Shown here piece after piece: positions 7,534-17,997 of a stretch of 64,000 nt of DNA; position 1 is the stretch's first letter; each line of letters opens with the position of its first letter. Source of the DNA: JAFLCL01 sp039809495 (GTDB lineage Bacteria > Myxococcota_A > Polyangia > Polyangiales > Sandaracinaceae); assembly GCA_039809495.1 (NCBI GenBank), contig JBDHVC010000015.1, positions 23,634-87,633 on the forward strand, written 5' to 3'. Both the position numbers and the translations under genes were made by a program. The notes below the pieces were generated by a model. The model searched no databases and was not told where the DNA came from. It was given only the letters and a program-made list of their open reading frames with translations.

Positions 7534-8868
7534 GTAGCGGTAGGCCTCGGCCTTGAACGGGCCCTTCGGGCTCACGCCGAGGTACTCGGCCTGCTTCGAG
7601 GTGAGCGTCGTGAGCTTCGCGCCGAGCTTGCCGAGGTGCAGGCGCGCCACCTTCTCGTCGAGCTCCTTCGGGAGCACGTAGACCTTGCCGCGCTCGTACT
7701 TCTTCGTGCCCTCCTTCGCGTCGGCGTAGAGCGCGATCTGCGCGAGCGTCTGGTTCGAGAAGCTCGAGCTCATGACGAAGCTCGGGTGGCCCGTCGCGCA
7801 GCCGAGGTTCACGAGGCGTCCGCGCGCGAGCACGATGATGCGCTTGCCGTCGGGGAAGATGAAGTGATCGACCTGCGGCTTGATGTTCTCTTCCTTCACG
7901 CCGTTCTTCGGATCGGTGAGCGCCGCGACCTGGATCTCCGAGTCGAAGTGGCCGATGTTGCAGACGATCGCGTTGTTCTTCATCCGCTTCATGTGATCGA
8001 AGGTGATGACGTCGCAGCAGCCGGTCGCGGTGACGAAGAGGTCGGCCTTGTCGGCGATCTCGTCCATCGTCACGACCTCGTAGCCCTCCATCGCGGCCTG
8101 GAGCGCGCAGATCGGATCGATCTCCGTCACCATCACGCGCGCGCCTTGGCCCTTGAGCGACTGGACGGAGCCCTTGCCGACGTCCCCGTACCCGCAGACG
8201 ACGACCATCTTGCCCGAGAGCATGACGTCGGTCGCGCGCATGACGGCGTCGACGAGGGAGTGGCGGCACCCGTAGAGGTTGTCGAACTTCGACTTCGTGA
8301 CCGAGTCGTTCACGTTGATCGCGGCGAGCTTCAGCGTGCCCTTCTTCTGCATCTCGTAGAGGCGGTGCACGCCGGTCGTCGTCTCCTCGGAGAGGCCGAG
8401 GATCTGGGGGAGGAGGTCCTGGCGCTTCTCGTGGACGAGGATCGTGAGGTCGCCGCCGTCGTCGAGGATCATGTTCGGGCCCTTGCCCGTCTCGAAGCAG
8501 TCGAGCTGCTGCTCGATGCACCACCAGTACTCCTCCTCCGTCTCGCCCTTCCACGCGAAGACGGGGACGCCGGTCGCGGCGATCGCCGCCGCGGCGTGAT
8601 CCTGCGTCGAGAAGATGTTGCAGCTCGTCCAGGTCACCTCGGCGCCGAGCTCCCGCAGCGTCTCGATGAGCACGGCCGTCTGGATCGTCATGTGGAGGCA
8701 GCCCGCGATGCGCGCGCCCGCGAGCGGCTTCTTCGCCGCGTACTCGGCGCGGATCGCCATGAGGCCGGGCATCTCCGTCTCGGCGATCGCGATCTCCTTG
8801 CGGCCCCAGTCCGCGAGGGAGATGTCGGCGACCTTGTACTTCTTCGTCTGGTTCGGTGCGGTGCTCAT
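7531..8868 (-). CDS. ahcY: Adenosylhomocysteinase (S-adenosyl-L-homocysteine hydrolase)
   Basis: 445 residues. It hydrolyses S-adenosylhomocysteine to adenosine and homocysteine, relieving product inhibition of methyltransferases. Hallmarks: ADISLADWGRKEI at the N-terminus, GCLHMTIQTAVLIETL (substrate His), the WTSCNIFSTQDHAAAAI segment, NVNDSVTKSKFDN (catalytic Lys/Asp), the NAD-binding VVCGYGDVGKG, GHFDSEIQ and a C-terminus ending AEAYRY (relatives end HYRY). The ATG at 8868 is chosen over an upstream in-frame start because it has a good Shine-Dalgarno (AGGAAGG, 5 nt spacing) and begins at the family's usual N-terminus. Several methyltransferases in the window would depend on it. I saw no SAH riboswitch in the leader. 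Confidence 0.97.
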   Translation of the reverse strand: MSTAPNQTKKYKVADISLADWGRKEIAIAETEMPGLMAIRAEYAAKKPLAGARIAGCLHMTIQTAVLIETLRELGAEVTWTSCNIFSTQDHAAAAIAATGVPVFAWKGETEEEYWWCIEQQLDCFETGKGPNMILDDGGDLTILVHEKRQDLLPQILGLSEETTTGVHRLYEMQKKGTLKLAAINVNDSVTKSKFDNLYGCRHSLVDAVMRATDVMLSGKMVVVCGYGDVGKGSVQSLKGQGARVMVTEIDPICALQAAMEGYEVVTMDEIADKADLFVTATGCCDVITFDHMKRMKNNAIVCNIGHFDSEIQVAALTDPKNGVKEENIKPQVDHFIFPDGKRIIVLARGRLVNLGCATGHPSFVMSSSFSNQTLAQIALYADAKEGTKKYERGKVYVLPKELDEKVARLHLGKLGAKLTTLTSKQAEYLGVSPKGPFKAEAYRY

Positions 8869-9049
8869 GCGTGCCTTCCTCGTTGCGTCGCTCGTTCGAG
8901 CGGGGCGTCGACTCGCGCGAGCCGAGAGCGCTCGGCCACCCGGCGCCCTCGTCGTCGCGGAGCGGCCATTCGTAGGCCGCGAAGGGGATCGGGGCAACCG
9001 GCGCGGGCCGGAGCTGGCGGCGCGAGGTGGCGCGTGCGGCGCTTTCCGC

Positions 9050-9055
9050 TACCAA
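9050..9055 (+). promoter_or_regulatory. -10-like hexamer TACCAA for the ABC-F gene
   Basis: First T is 13 nt from the GTG at 9063; the next base is T (TACCAAT). It lies in the 194-bp divergent region shared with ahcY, in which nothing else was recognised. Confidence 0.4.
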
Positions 9056-9062
9056 TCGTCGC

Positions 9063-11081
<2,019 letters not shown>

Positions 11082-11133
11082 CGGCGCGTCTCCCGAGCGA
11101 GCGAGAGGGGCGACAAGCCGCCGCGGCTGCTGG

Positions 11134-11139
11134 TAGCGT
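11134..11139 (+). promoter_or_regulatory. -10-like hexamer TAGCGT for the kinase gene
   Basis: First T is 14 nt before the GTG at 11148; no Shine-Dalgarno sequence lies between. Confidence 0.45.
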
Positions 11140-11147
11140 CTCCCCCG

Positions 11148-12998
11148 GTGGCTCCTCCCGGCTTTCCGACGCGCTTGGACGGCTACGAACTGCTCGCGCG
11201 GGTCGCCGCGGGGGGGATGGCCGAGGTGTTCGTCGCGCGCTCGCTCGGTGAGGCGAGGTCGGAGCTCGTCGCGGTCAAGGTGCTCCTCGAGGAGCTCTGC
11301 ACCGACGCTCGCTTCGTCACGATGTTCGTCGACGAGGCGAACGTGGCGGCGCACGTGACGCACCCGAACGTGGTCGCGATCCACGACGTCGGTCGGACCG
11401 CGCGAGGCGTGCCCTTCCTCGTCATGGATCTCGTCGTCGGGGCCTCCGTCGCGCAGCTCCTGCGTGGCGGGGCCGGGGAGGAGCCCCAGGCGCTGCCCCT
11501 CCCGCTCGCGATCGAGATCGCCGCTCAGGCGGCGGAGGGCCTCGCGGCCGCGCACGACGCGCGCGACGGACTCGGCGCGCCGCTCGAGATCGTCCATCGC
11601 GACGTCTCTCCGCAGAACATCCTCGTCGGCATCGATGGCCGGGCCCGCATCGCGGACTTCGGGATCGCGCGCGCGGCTGCGCGCCTCACGCAGACGGCGG
11701 CGGGCGAGGTCAAGGGCAAGGCGCGCTACTTCTCACCGGAGCAAGCGCGGGGCCGCCCCGTGGATCGCCGCTCCGACCTCTTCTCCCTCGGGGTCGCCCT
11801 CTGGGAGAGCTTGACGCTCCGCCCGCTCTTCGTCGGTGCGTCGATGCCCGACGTGATGCAGGCGGTCGTCACCGCGGAGATCCCGGACGTGCGCGCGTTC
11901 CGGCCGGAGGCGCCGGAGGAGCTCGCGCGCGTGCTCGACTGGGCGCTCCAGCGGGAGCCGGAGCGTCGCGTGCCGAGCGGCCTCGAGCTCGCGTCGGCGC
12001 TCCGGTGGGCCTCGAGCGCCGCGGGCCTCGAGGCGCGGCCGATCGATCTCGCCGCCTACGCGCGAGCCCGGCGCGCCGCGGAGCTCGAGGAGCTGATCGA
12101 CACGGTCGAGCGGCGCTCCGGCCTCCGCATCTCCTCTCCGGCGTTCGACCCGAGCGGCGAGTTCGAGGACGAGGCGACGCGGGTCGACGCGGACCTCGTG
12201 CGTCGGATCCGCCGCTCGCGCCCGGAGACCGGCGCGATGGAGCAGGTCGACGCGGCGTTCCCGTTCCCGTCCGTCGAGACGCTCGCGCGCGCCGCGAGCG
12301 CCCGCTCGGTGTCCAAGCGACCGGCGCCGCCCGGACCGCGCGCCTCCATGCCCTCCGACGCGAGCGCGCCGCCCGCGCCGGTGGCGAGGACGATCTCGGA
12401 CGGTACGCAAGGGGAGCTGTCGGAGCGGGTCGCGGCGAGCGCGCGCCGCGCGGCACGCACCCTCGGGGCGTCGGCCCCGCTCGCCTCTGCGGCCTCGGCC
12501 CCGGTCGCGCCGCCATCCGCGCCTGCGATCGCGCCGCCATTCGCGGCGCCATCCACGCCGCTCGTCGTGCCGCCGACGCGCGTGCGCCCCGTGGGCACGA
12601 GCGCTCCGTCCTCGAGCGGCGCGCCGAGCGGTGCGCTGCCCGAGGTCCCTTCGCTCGCGCCGAGCCCGCCCGCGCCGCCATCGCGCCTCGAGCAGGGAGC
12701 GCGTGGATCGCGCCTGTCCGCGCTCGTCGCGGCCGCGTCGAGCGTCACGGCGCTCCTCCTCGCGCTCGTCGCCGCCGCGAGCGTCGCTTCGCTGCGCTGG
12801 AGCGCAGGGCTCGCGGCGCTCACCGCCGCGTTCGCGCTCCTCGCGATCCTCACGACGCTGGCGAGGCGCGCGGGGGAGCGGGGCGTCGGCCTCCGCGCGC
12901 TCTGGCCGGCCCTGCTCGCGGGCGCCGCGCTCGCGATCGCCGTCCTCGCCGCGGCCGTCGCCTACCTGCTCACGCTCGGGATCATCGCGCCTCCTTGA
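11148..12998 (+). CDS. Hanks-type Ser/Thr protein kinase with C-terminal membrane helices
   Basis: 616 residues from GTG. The kinase domain occupies about residues 9-280: glycine loop RVAAGGMAEVFVA, catalytic Lys in VAVKVL, catalytic loop HRDVSPQNIL, DFGIAR, and the activation/APE-equivalent segment ARYFSPEQ. The catalytic loop has Ser where most such kinases have Lys (HRDLKxxN); this variant is common in myxobacterial kinases. A disordered Ala/Pro/Ser region (~340-520) follows, then three or four hydrophobic helices (LVAAASSVTALLLALVAAA, LAALTAAFALLAILTTLA, ALLAGAALAIAVLAAAVAYLL). So the kinase faces the cytoplasm and is anchored at its C-terminus; no external sensor domain is visible. The 3' end overlaps the convergent permease gene by 17 bp. 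Confidence 0.92.
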   Translation: MAPPGFPTRLDGYELLARVAAGGMAEVFVARSLGEARSELVAVKVLLEELCTDARFVTMFVDEANVAAHVTHPNVVAIHDVGRTARGVPFLVMDLVVGASVAQLLRGGAGEEPQALPLPLAIEIAAQAAEGLAAAHDARDGLGAPLEIVHRDVSPQNILVGIDGRARIADFGIARAAARLTQTAAGEVKGKARYFSPEQARGRPVDRRSDLFSLGVALWESLTLRPLFVGASMPDVMQAVVTAEIPDVRAFRPEAPEELARVLDWALQREPERRVPSGLELASALRWASSAAGLEARPIDLAAYARARRAAELEELIDTVERRSGLRISSPAFDPSGEFEDEATRVDADLVRRIRRSRPETGAMEQVDAAFPFPSVETLARAASARSVSKRPAPPGPRASMPSDASAPPAPVARTISDGTQGELSERVAASARRAARTLGASAPLASAASAPVAPPSAPAIAPPFAAPSTPLVVPPTRVRPVGTSAPSSSGAPSGALPEVPSLAPSPPAPPSRLEQGARGSRLSALVAAASSVTALLLALVAAASVASLRWSAGLAALTAAFALLAILTTLARRAGERGVGLRALWPALLAGAALAIAVLAAAVAYLLTLGIIAPP

Positions 12999-14517
12999 GC
13001 GCCTGCGCGCGCCCGAGGCGCGAGCGCCGCGCGCCGTAGAGGAAGTAGAAGACGAGCCCGATCGCGAGCCAGATCCCGAAGCGCTCCCAGGCGACGCGCG
13101 GGAGCCCGGCCATCGTGAAGACGCACGCGGCCGCGCCGAGGGGCGCCACGACCCACACGAAGGGCACGCGGAACGGGCGCGGGCGCTCGGGATCGGTGAT
13201 CCGGAGCGCCAGCACGCCGAGGCAGACCAGGAGGAAGGCGAAGAGGGTCCCGATGTTGGTGAGGTCGTAGGTCGCGTCGTCGTCCGCGACGAGCGCGAAG
13301 AGCGCGACCAAGACGCCCGTCGCGATGGTCAGCGTCCACGGCGTTCGGTACTTCGGGTGGAGCGTCGCGACCCGCTCGGGGAGCAGGCCGTCGCGCGCCA
13401 TCGCGTAGAGGATCCGGGGCTGCCCATACTGAAAGACGAGCAGGACGGCCGAGAGCGCGACGACCGCGCCGGCGGCGACGATCCAGCCGGCGACCGGGAG
13501 GCCGACGTTCGAGAGCGCGTACGCGAGCGGATCGCCGTGCTGGTTCAGCTCGTGCCACGGCGCGAGGCCCGTGAGCACGATCCCGACCAGCACGTAGATG
13601 AACGTACAGATCGCGAGGCCGCCCAGGATGCCGATCGGGAGATTGCGCTGCGGATCCTTGGTCTCCTCCGCCGCCGTCGAGATGGCGTCGAAGCCGATGT
13701 ACGCGAAGAACACGATCGCCGCCCCGTGCCAGACGCCGGTGAAGCCGTTCGGGAAGAAGGGCGTGTAGTTGCCGCTGTCGATCTGCGTCGCGCCGACGAT
13801 GACGAAGAGCGCGAGCACGACGAGCTTCACGCCGACCATGACGTTGTTGACGGTGGCGCTCTCCTTGGCGCCCACGAGCAGGATCGACGTGATGGCGACG
13901 ACGACGAGGAACGCGGGGAGGTTCACGAGGATCGGGACGGAGCCGAGCGTGGGCGCGCTCTCGAGCAGGTGCTGCATCTCGAGGCTGCCCGCGTTCGCTT
14001 GCTGGACGACGTCCGCGTAGCCGTGCGCGAGCCACGGCGGGAGCCCGAGCCCGAGCGCCTGGAGCACGGTGTCGAGGTAATTGCCCCACGCGATCGCGAC
14101 GGCGACGTTGCCGACCGCGTACTCGAGGATGAGATCCCAGCCGATGATCCACGCGACGAGCTCGCCGAGCGTGGCGTAGGTGTAGGCGTAGGCGCTCCCG
14201 GCCTGCGGGATCATCGACGCGAGCTCGGCGTAGCAGAGCGCGCAGAGCCCGCAGACGACGCCGAGCAGGACGAAGGAGACGACGAGGCCGGGGCCCGCTC
14301 CCGCGCGGACGACGACGTCACCGTTCATCTCGCCCGCGGCGGCCGTGCCGACCGCGCCGAAGATGCCCGCGCCGATCACCGCGCCGATCGCGAGGAAGAT
14401 GAGGTCCCACGCCCCGAGCGTGCGCTTCATGCGGGGGAGATCGCTGTTCGCGGCCGCCTCCTCCGCGAGGCTGACGATGGGCTTGCGGCGAAAGAGGCGC
14501 TTCATGGCCGGGAGCAT
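12982..14517 (-). CDS. APC-superfamily amino acid permease
   Basis: 511 residues with about 12-14 hydrophobic helices. The start of the transport domain, WDLIFLAIGAVIGAGIFGAVG, carries the helix-1 GAxIGxGIF motif of the amino acid-polyamine-organocation superfamily. FVLLGVVCGLCALCYAELASMIPQAGSAY is the equally characteristic helix-3 region. The overall pattern is closest to the cationic amino acid transporter (CAT/YfnA) branch: no long extra domain, and a conserved FFAYIGFDAISTAAEE around residue 260. Uptake of an amino acid by proton symport is expected, substrate unknown. The ATG at 14517 has a Shine-Dalgarno (GAGG, 6 nt spacing); an ATG four codons later (14505) is an alternative. It ends inside the last codons of the convergent kinase gene. 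Confidence 0.92.
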   Translation of the reverse strand: MLPAMKRLFRRKPIVSLAEEAAANSDLPRMKRTLGAWDLIFLAIGAVIGAGIFGAVGTAAAGEMNGDVVVRAGAGPGLVVSFVLLGVVCGLCALCYAELASMIPQAGSAYAYTYATLGELVAWIIGWDLILEYAVGNVAVAIAWGNYLDTVLQALGLGLPPWLAHGYADVVQQANAGSLEMQHLLESAPTLGSVPILVNLPAFLVVVAITSILLVGAKESATVNNVMVGVKLVVLALFVIVGATQIDSGNYTPFFPNGFTGVWHGAAIVFFAYIGFDAISTAAEETKDPQRNLPIGILGGLAICTFIYVLVGIVLTGLAPWHELNQHGDPLAYALSNVGLPVAGWIVAAGAVVALSAVLLVFQYGQPRILYAMARDGLLPERVATLHPKYRTPWTLTIATGVLVALFALVADDDATYDLTNIGTLFAFLLVCLGVLALRITDPERPRPFRVPFVWVVAPLGAAACVFTMAGLPRVAWERFGIWLAIGLVFYFLYGARRSRLGRAQALKEAR

Positions 14518-14611
14518 CGTCGACCTCGGTCGCGAGAGGAAGCCCGCGCCGCGACGCTCATCGGCTCGTCCAGCGTGGGCGCGGGCCGCCTTCGGTCGTC
14601 ACGGCGGCTCT

Positions 14612-16645
14612 TCAGAGCGGGCGCGCGTCGACGTCGAGGGTGAAGGGGCCCTGGTTGCCGCTCGCCCAGCCGTCGACGAAGACGTAGTAGGTGCCGGGCT
14701 CGAGGGTCGCCTCGATCATCGAGTGCCGGTTGTCGCCGGCGTCGTCGTTGCAGCCGAGCTCGCTGTTCATGTCGAGGCAGTCGCGGCGCAGGTAGATCGC
14801 GCCGTCCCAGCCCGTCTGCTCGCTCGCGATGCGGACGCTCGAGCGGCGTCGGATCTGGAGGCGGTACATGAGATCGGGGCTGCGCGCGCCGCCCGCGCAG
14901 CTCGCCTGGAAGCGATCGGTGGCGCCGGTCGTGTCGCCGTGGACCTGGACGCCGGGGCGGATGAGCGGTGCGTCCCGGCAGCTCTGCTCGAGGGCGGCGA
15001 TGTCGGAGAGCGCGATGGTGACGTCGGTGACGCCGAAGGAGTTGGCGTCGGCGCCGTCGACGACGAGGAAGTAGGTCCCCGGCGCGAGCGTCTGATCGAT
15101 CGAGCCCGAGCCATCGGCGGCCGCGCAAGCGAGCTCGCTCCGGGGGTCGCCGCAGGTGCGCTGGAGGTAGAGGACCGCGGCGTGCTCGGTCTGGTGGGAG
15201 AAGCTGGCCTGCAAGCGCGAGCGCGAGCGGACGTCGAGGCGATAGACGTAGTCCGGCGCGCCCTGGCCGCCGCAGCTCCCCGCGAGATCGTCCGCGAAGC
15301 CGATCGTGTCGATGCGGCTCGGCTGGCCGGCCTGGTACGGGGTCGCGCTCGCGCAGGTGTCTCCAGGCGCGCTGCTGCCGGAGATCGGGCCGACCTCCGC
15401 CCGCAGCGTGTAGTCGCCCGAGCCCGACCAGCCGTCCGCGAACACGTAGTAGCGGCCGGGCTGGACGGTCGTGGCGATGACGGATCGACGCACGCTCCCC
15501 GTGTCGTCGTTGCAGGCGAGCTCGCTCGAGGGGTTCGCGCACTCCGAGCGCATGTAGAGCGTGCCGTCGTGGGTGCTGTCGAGCTGGACGCGCACGCGCG
15601 AGGGCGAGGCGACGTCGAGCGCGTACACGCGATCGGTCCCTTGGCCCGCGCAGCTCCCCTGGAACGCGTTGATCTCGCCGGTCGTCGTCCCGGAGACCGG
15701 CTGGCCCGCCGTGAGGACGGGGGCGTCACGACAGACCTCCGCCATCGAGCGCGCGGGGCGGGCCGCGTAGGAGACGCTGTAGGTCCCGACGCCGCGCCCC
15801 CAGCCATCGACGACAAGGTAGTAGGTGCCCGGCTCGAGCGCGGCGGAGATCTCCGAGTGCGTCGTGGCCCCGGTGTCGTCGTTGCACGCGAGCTCGCTCG
15901 TCGTGTTGCCGCAGGTCCCGACGATGTAGAGCGCGCAGTCGAAGTCCGCGTCGACGCTCGCGGTGACGATGGAGTACTCGGTGACGACGAACGAGTAGAC
16001 GTGCTCGGGCGCGGTGCCCATGATGCAGCTCCCGGTCATCGCCGAGTCGCCGCTCGAGGTGTCACCGGAGCGGGTCTCGGAGGGCGCGAGCGGCCACGGC
16101 TCTTCGCAGGTGCCTGGCCCGCCGTGCGCGACGCTCGGGCCGCCGTCGCCCGAGCCACCTCCGCCCGGTCGAGGCCCGGCCGACATGCCTCCTCGCCACG
16201 CGGTCGCGAGGAAGTCGCCGCTCCCGCGCGTCATGCGGACGGCGACGCGGTAGCTCGCCGTCTCGCGGGGACAGAACTGCGCCGCCGCCTGCGCGTCGAC
16301 GGTGTTGTCACGCGCGAGCTCTCGGTCCGCCGCGTCGCGGACGATCACGTCGATGTCCCTGACGCCGCTCTCGCCGAGCGCGACGAACGTCACGCAGTCC
16401 CCGCCCTGGAGATCGATCGGCGCCACGGCCTCCTCGCCTTCGCCGAGGTGCCCCTGCCGGAGCCCGCCGCTCTGGACCATCCCGATGGCGGCCATCGTGT
16501 TGGTGAGCGTGACGTAGCGAGGCTCCATCTGGATCCCGCCGCCGCAGCCGGAGGCGCCGAGCGTGAGCGCGACGCCGAGCCAGCTTCGCCGGAGGAGGGA
16601 TGGGAGCAGGCGGTGAGCCGCGGTTCGAGCGAGCGCGCGATCCAT
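14612..16645 (-). CDS. Exported protein with four pre-peptidase-C-like repeats
   Basis: 677 residues. A long signal sequence ends GASGCGGG (possible lipobox, imperfect at -3). Residues ~46-150 form a first module with LARDNTVDAQAAAQFC and a beta-rich end. Four repeats of ~120 residues follow, each with a leading Cys (CRDAP...), a GSC/ASC site, a core like SELACNDDTG and the closing strand PGTYYLVVDGWG or a close variant. That closing strand is the hallmark of bacterial pre-peptidase C-terminal (PPC) beta-sandwich domains, usually attached to secreted hydrolases. Here no catalytic domain is present, so it is probably a binding or structural surface protein. The four repeats differ enough to be old. 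A TACGAC hexamer lies 13 nt before the ATG. Confidence 0.8.
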   Translation of the reverse strand: MDRALARTAAHRLLPSLLRRSWLGVALTLGASGCGGGIQMEPRYVTLTNTMAAIGMVQSGGLRQGHLGEGEEAVAPIDLQGGDCVTFVALGESGVRDIDVIVRDAADRELARDNTVDAQAAAQFCPRETASYRVAVRMTRGSGDFLATAWRGGMSAGPRPGGGGSGDGGPSVAHGGPGTCEEPWPLAPSETRSGDTSSGDSAMTGSCIMGTAPEHVYSFVVTEYSIVTASVDADFDCALYIVGTCGNTTSELACNDDTGATTHSEISAALEPGTYYLVVDGWGRGVGTYSVSYAARPARSMAEVCRDAPVLTAGQPVSGTTTGEINAFQGSCAGQGTDRVYALDVASPSRVRVQLDSTHDGTLYMRSECANPSSELACNDDTGSVRRSVIATTVQPGRYYVFADGWSGSGDYTLRAEVGPISGSSAPGDTCASATPYQAGQPSRIDTIGFADDLAGSCGGQGAPDYVYRLDVRSRSRLQASFSHQTEHAAVLYLQRTCGDPRSELACAAADGSGSIDQTLAPGTYFLVVDGADANSFGVTDVTIALSDIAALEQSCRDAPLIRPGVQVHGDTTGATDRFQASCAGGARSPDLMYRLQIRRRSSVRIASEQTGWDGAIYLRRDCLDMNSELGCNDDAGDNRHSMIEATLEPGTYYVFVDGWASGNQGPFTLDVDARPL

Positions 16646-16652
16646 GACGTGT

Positions 16653-16658
16653 GTCGTA
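16653..16658 (-). promoter_or_regulatory. -10-like hexamer TACGAC for the PPC-repeat protein
   Basis: First T is 13 nt from the ATG at 16645. Confidence 0.35.
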
Positions 16659-16733
16659 CCAGAGATCGCCCGCGCCGGGGATGCCCGAAGTGGCGATCGT
16701 CGCCGTGGGCCCGCGCGCTCGGCGGATCGGCGG

Positions 16734-17882
16734 TCAGCCGCGCGGCGAGCGTCGGCCCTGGCTCTCCGTCGCGGGCGCGCCGCAGTGCGGACAATTGAGC
16801 AGCTCCGCCGCGAACGGGCCCTTGCAGTACGCGCAGAAGATGCGGCCGGCGATGCTGTTCGGGTCGATGAGCTTGAGCTCCGGATAGACCGCCTCGAGCT
16901 CGGCCGAGCTCATGCGATCGTTCTCCTCGGCCGGCGACCAGATCACCTCGAGCGCGACCAGCTGCTGGGGCAGGAGCGCCCCGCGATCGGAGAGCGCGGC
17001 TCGGATCTGGTTCGCGTCGTCGAGGTGGAAGCTCTGGAGCGGCCTGCGCGCCGCCACGACGATCGTGACGACGACCGTCCCCTCGCCCTCGCTCTCCTGG
17101 GCCGCCATCGCGGGAGCGTCGGCTCGCACGACGGCTCCGCCGCCCGCCGCCCGCACGACCTCGGAGCGGAAGCGTGAGCGGTAGTCCTGCGCGAGCCGAC
17201 CGAAGGTGGGCTGAGCGTTCGCGGGCGCGAGCGAGCCCTCGTCCCGGTAGGCGGCGTAGAGCCACGAGAGCTCGTTCCTGCGGAGCGCGAGGACCACCTC
17301 CGAGAGGAGCTGCGCGAGCCCCGCCGGGGAGTGGGTGTCGCCGGTCTCGGCGAGGCGCTTCAGGTGCGCTTGGAGCGCGGCGCGCGCGCGCCAGTCGAGG
17401 CCGAGCGAGATCGCCGAGACGTACATCGCGTTCGGTCCCAGGTAGCCCCCCATCGGGCCGCCCGGACCGCCCGTCGGGGGCGTGGGCAGTCCGAAGCCCG
17501 CGCCGCCCGCGCCGGGGCCACCGCCGCCGCGACGCTGGCTGATGAGGATGACGAGCACGACGACACCCAGGAACCCGAGGACCGCGCAGAGCCCACAGCA
17601 GCCGATCCCGCCGCCGCCGCCGCCGCCGCCGTAGCTCGAGCCGCCGCTCGATCCCCAGTCGCTGCCGCCGCTCGAGCCCCAGCCGCCGCCGCTCGATCCC
17701 CAGTCGCTGCCGCCGCTCGATCCCCAGTCGCTGCCGCCGCTCGATCCCCAGTCGCCTCCACCGAAGCTCCCACCCGTGCTCTGGGCCTCGACGTCGGGAG
17801 AGAGGAGGGTCGTCGTCGCGAAGAGCGCGGCGAGCGTCACGAGGAGCGCGACGAGGTAGGCGCGGAGATCCTTGGCCGACAT
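16734..17882 (-). CDS. DUF1517-type membrane protein with C-terminal zinc ribbon
   Basis: 382 residues. Signal or anchor helix AYLVALLVTLAALFATTTLL, then a low-complexity Gly/Ser/Trp repeat (five DWGSSGGS-like units, residues ~42-80), a poly-Gly run and a second membrane helix CCGLCAVLGFLGVVVLVILI. The large domain from ~residue 150 contains LGLDWRARAALQAHLKRLAE and GLAQLLSEVVLALRRNELSW. This matches my knowledge of DUF1517, a family of unknown function seen in cyanobacteria and plants. The C-terminus has CAYCKGPF...CPHCGAP, a CxxC/CxxC zinc ribbon. The Gly-rich stretch before the helix and the zinc ribbon after the domain are the odd features. The 88 bp between this stop and the upstream end of the PPC gene contain nothing recognised beyond that gene's promoter. 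Confidence 0.72.
   Translation of the reverse strand: MSAKDLRAYLVALLVTLAALFATTTLLSPDVEAQSTGGSFGGGDWGSSGGSDWGSSGGSDWGSSGGGWGSSGGSDWGSSGGSSYGGGGGGGGIGCCGLCAVLGFLGVVVLVILISQRRGGGGPGAGGAGFGLPTPPTGGPGGPMGGYLGPNAMYVSAISLGLDWRARAALQAHLKRLAETGDTHSPAGLAQLLSEVVLALRRNELSWLYAAYRDEGSLAPANAQPTFGRLAQDYRSRFRSEVVRAAGGGAVVRADAPAMAAQESEGEGTVVVTIVVAARRPLQSFHLDDANQIRAALSDRGALLPQQLVALEVIWSPAEENDRMSSAELEAVYPELKLIDPNSIAGRIFCAYCKGPFAAELLNCPHCGAPATESQGRRSPRG
17640..17758 (-). repeat. Tandem 24-bp repeat inside the DUF1517 gene
   Basis: About five copies of a 24-bp unit (one shortened to 21 bp) encode DWGSSGGS. The copies are nearly identical at DNA level, so the array is recent or length-variable. Confidence 0.8.
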
Positions 17883-17888
17883 GGCGCG

Positions 17889-17894
17889 ACGATA
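17889..17894 (-). promoter_or_regulatory. -10-like hexamer TATCGT for the DUF1517 gene
   Basis: First T is 12 nt from the ATG at 17882. TTGGGC lies exactly 17 nt further upstream (17912-17917) as a plausible -35 box, making this one of the better promoters in the window. Confidence 0.55.
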
Positions 17895-17972
17895 TCAGAG
17901 CCCCGCTTCGCGCCCAACGCGCGTCGAGCGAGCACGCCGAACGATCGCCTCGGACCGGCGTCGCCGCTCACG

Positions 17973-17997
17973 CGAGCTCCGCCCGAGGCGGAGCTCG
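17973..17997 (-). terminator. Perfect 11-bp hairpin directly after the IgGFc-binding gene stop
   Basis: An 11-bp perfect inverted repeat (arms 17973-17983 and 17987-17997, loop of 3 nt) begins at the base next to the stop codon. No T-tract follows, so it may be a pause or 3'-end stabiliser rather than a classical intrinsic terminator. Confidence 0.45.

Noticed and set aside
8869..9062. SAH riboswitch upstream of ahcY
   Set aside because: The leader lacks the conserved core of that riboswitch (a GAGGAGCG-type segment and its partner AACGGCGC). Only a Shine-Dalgarno AGGAAGG was seen. A covariance-model search would settle it.
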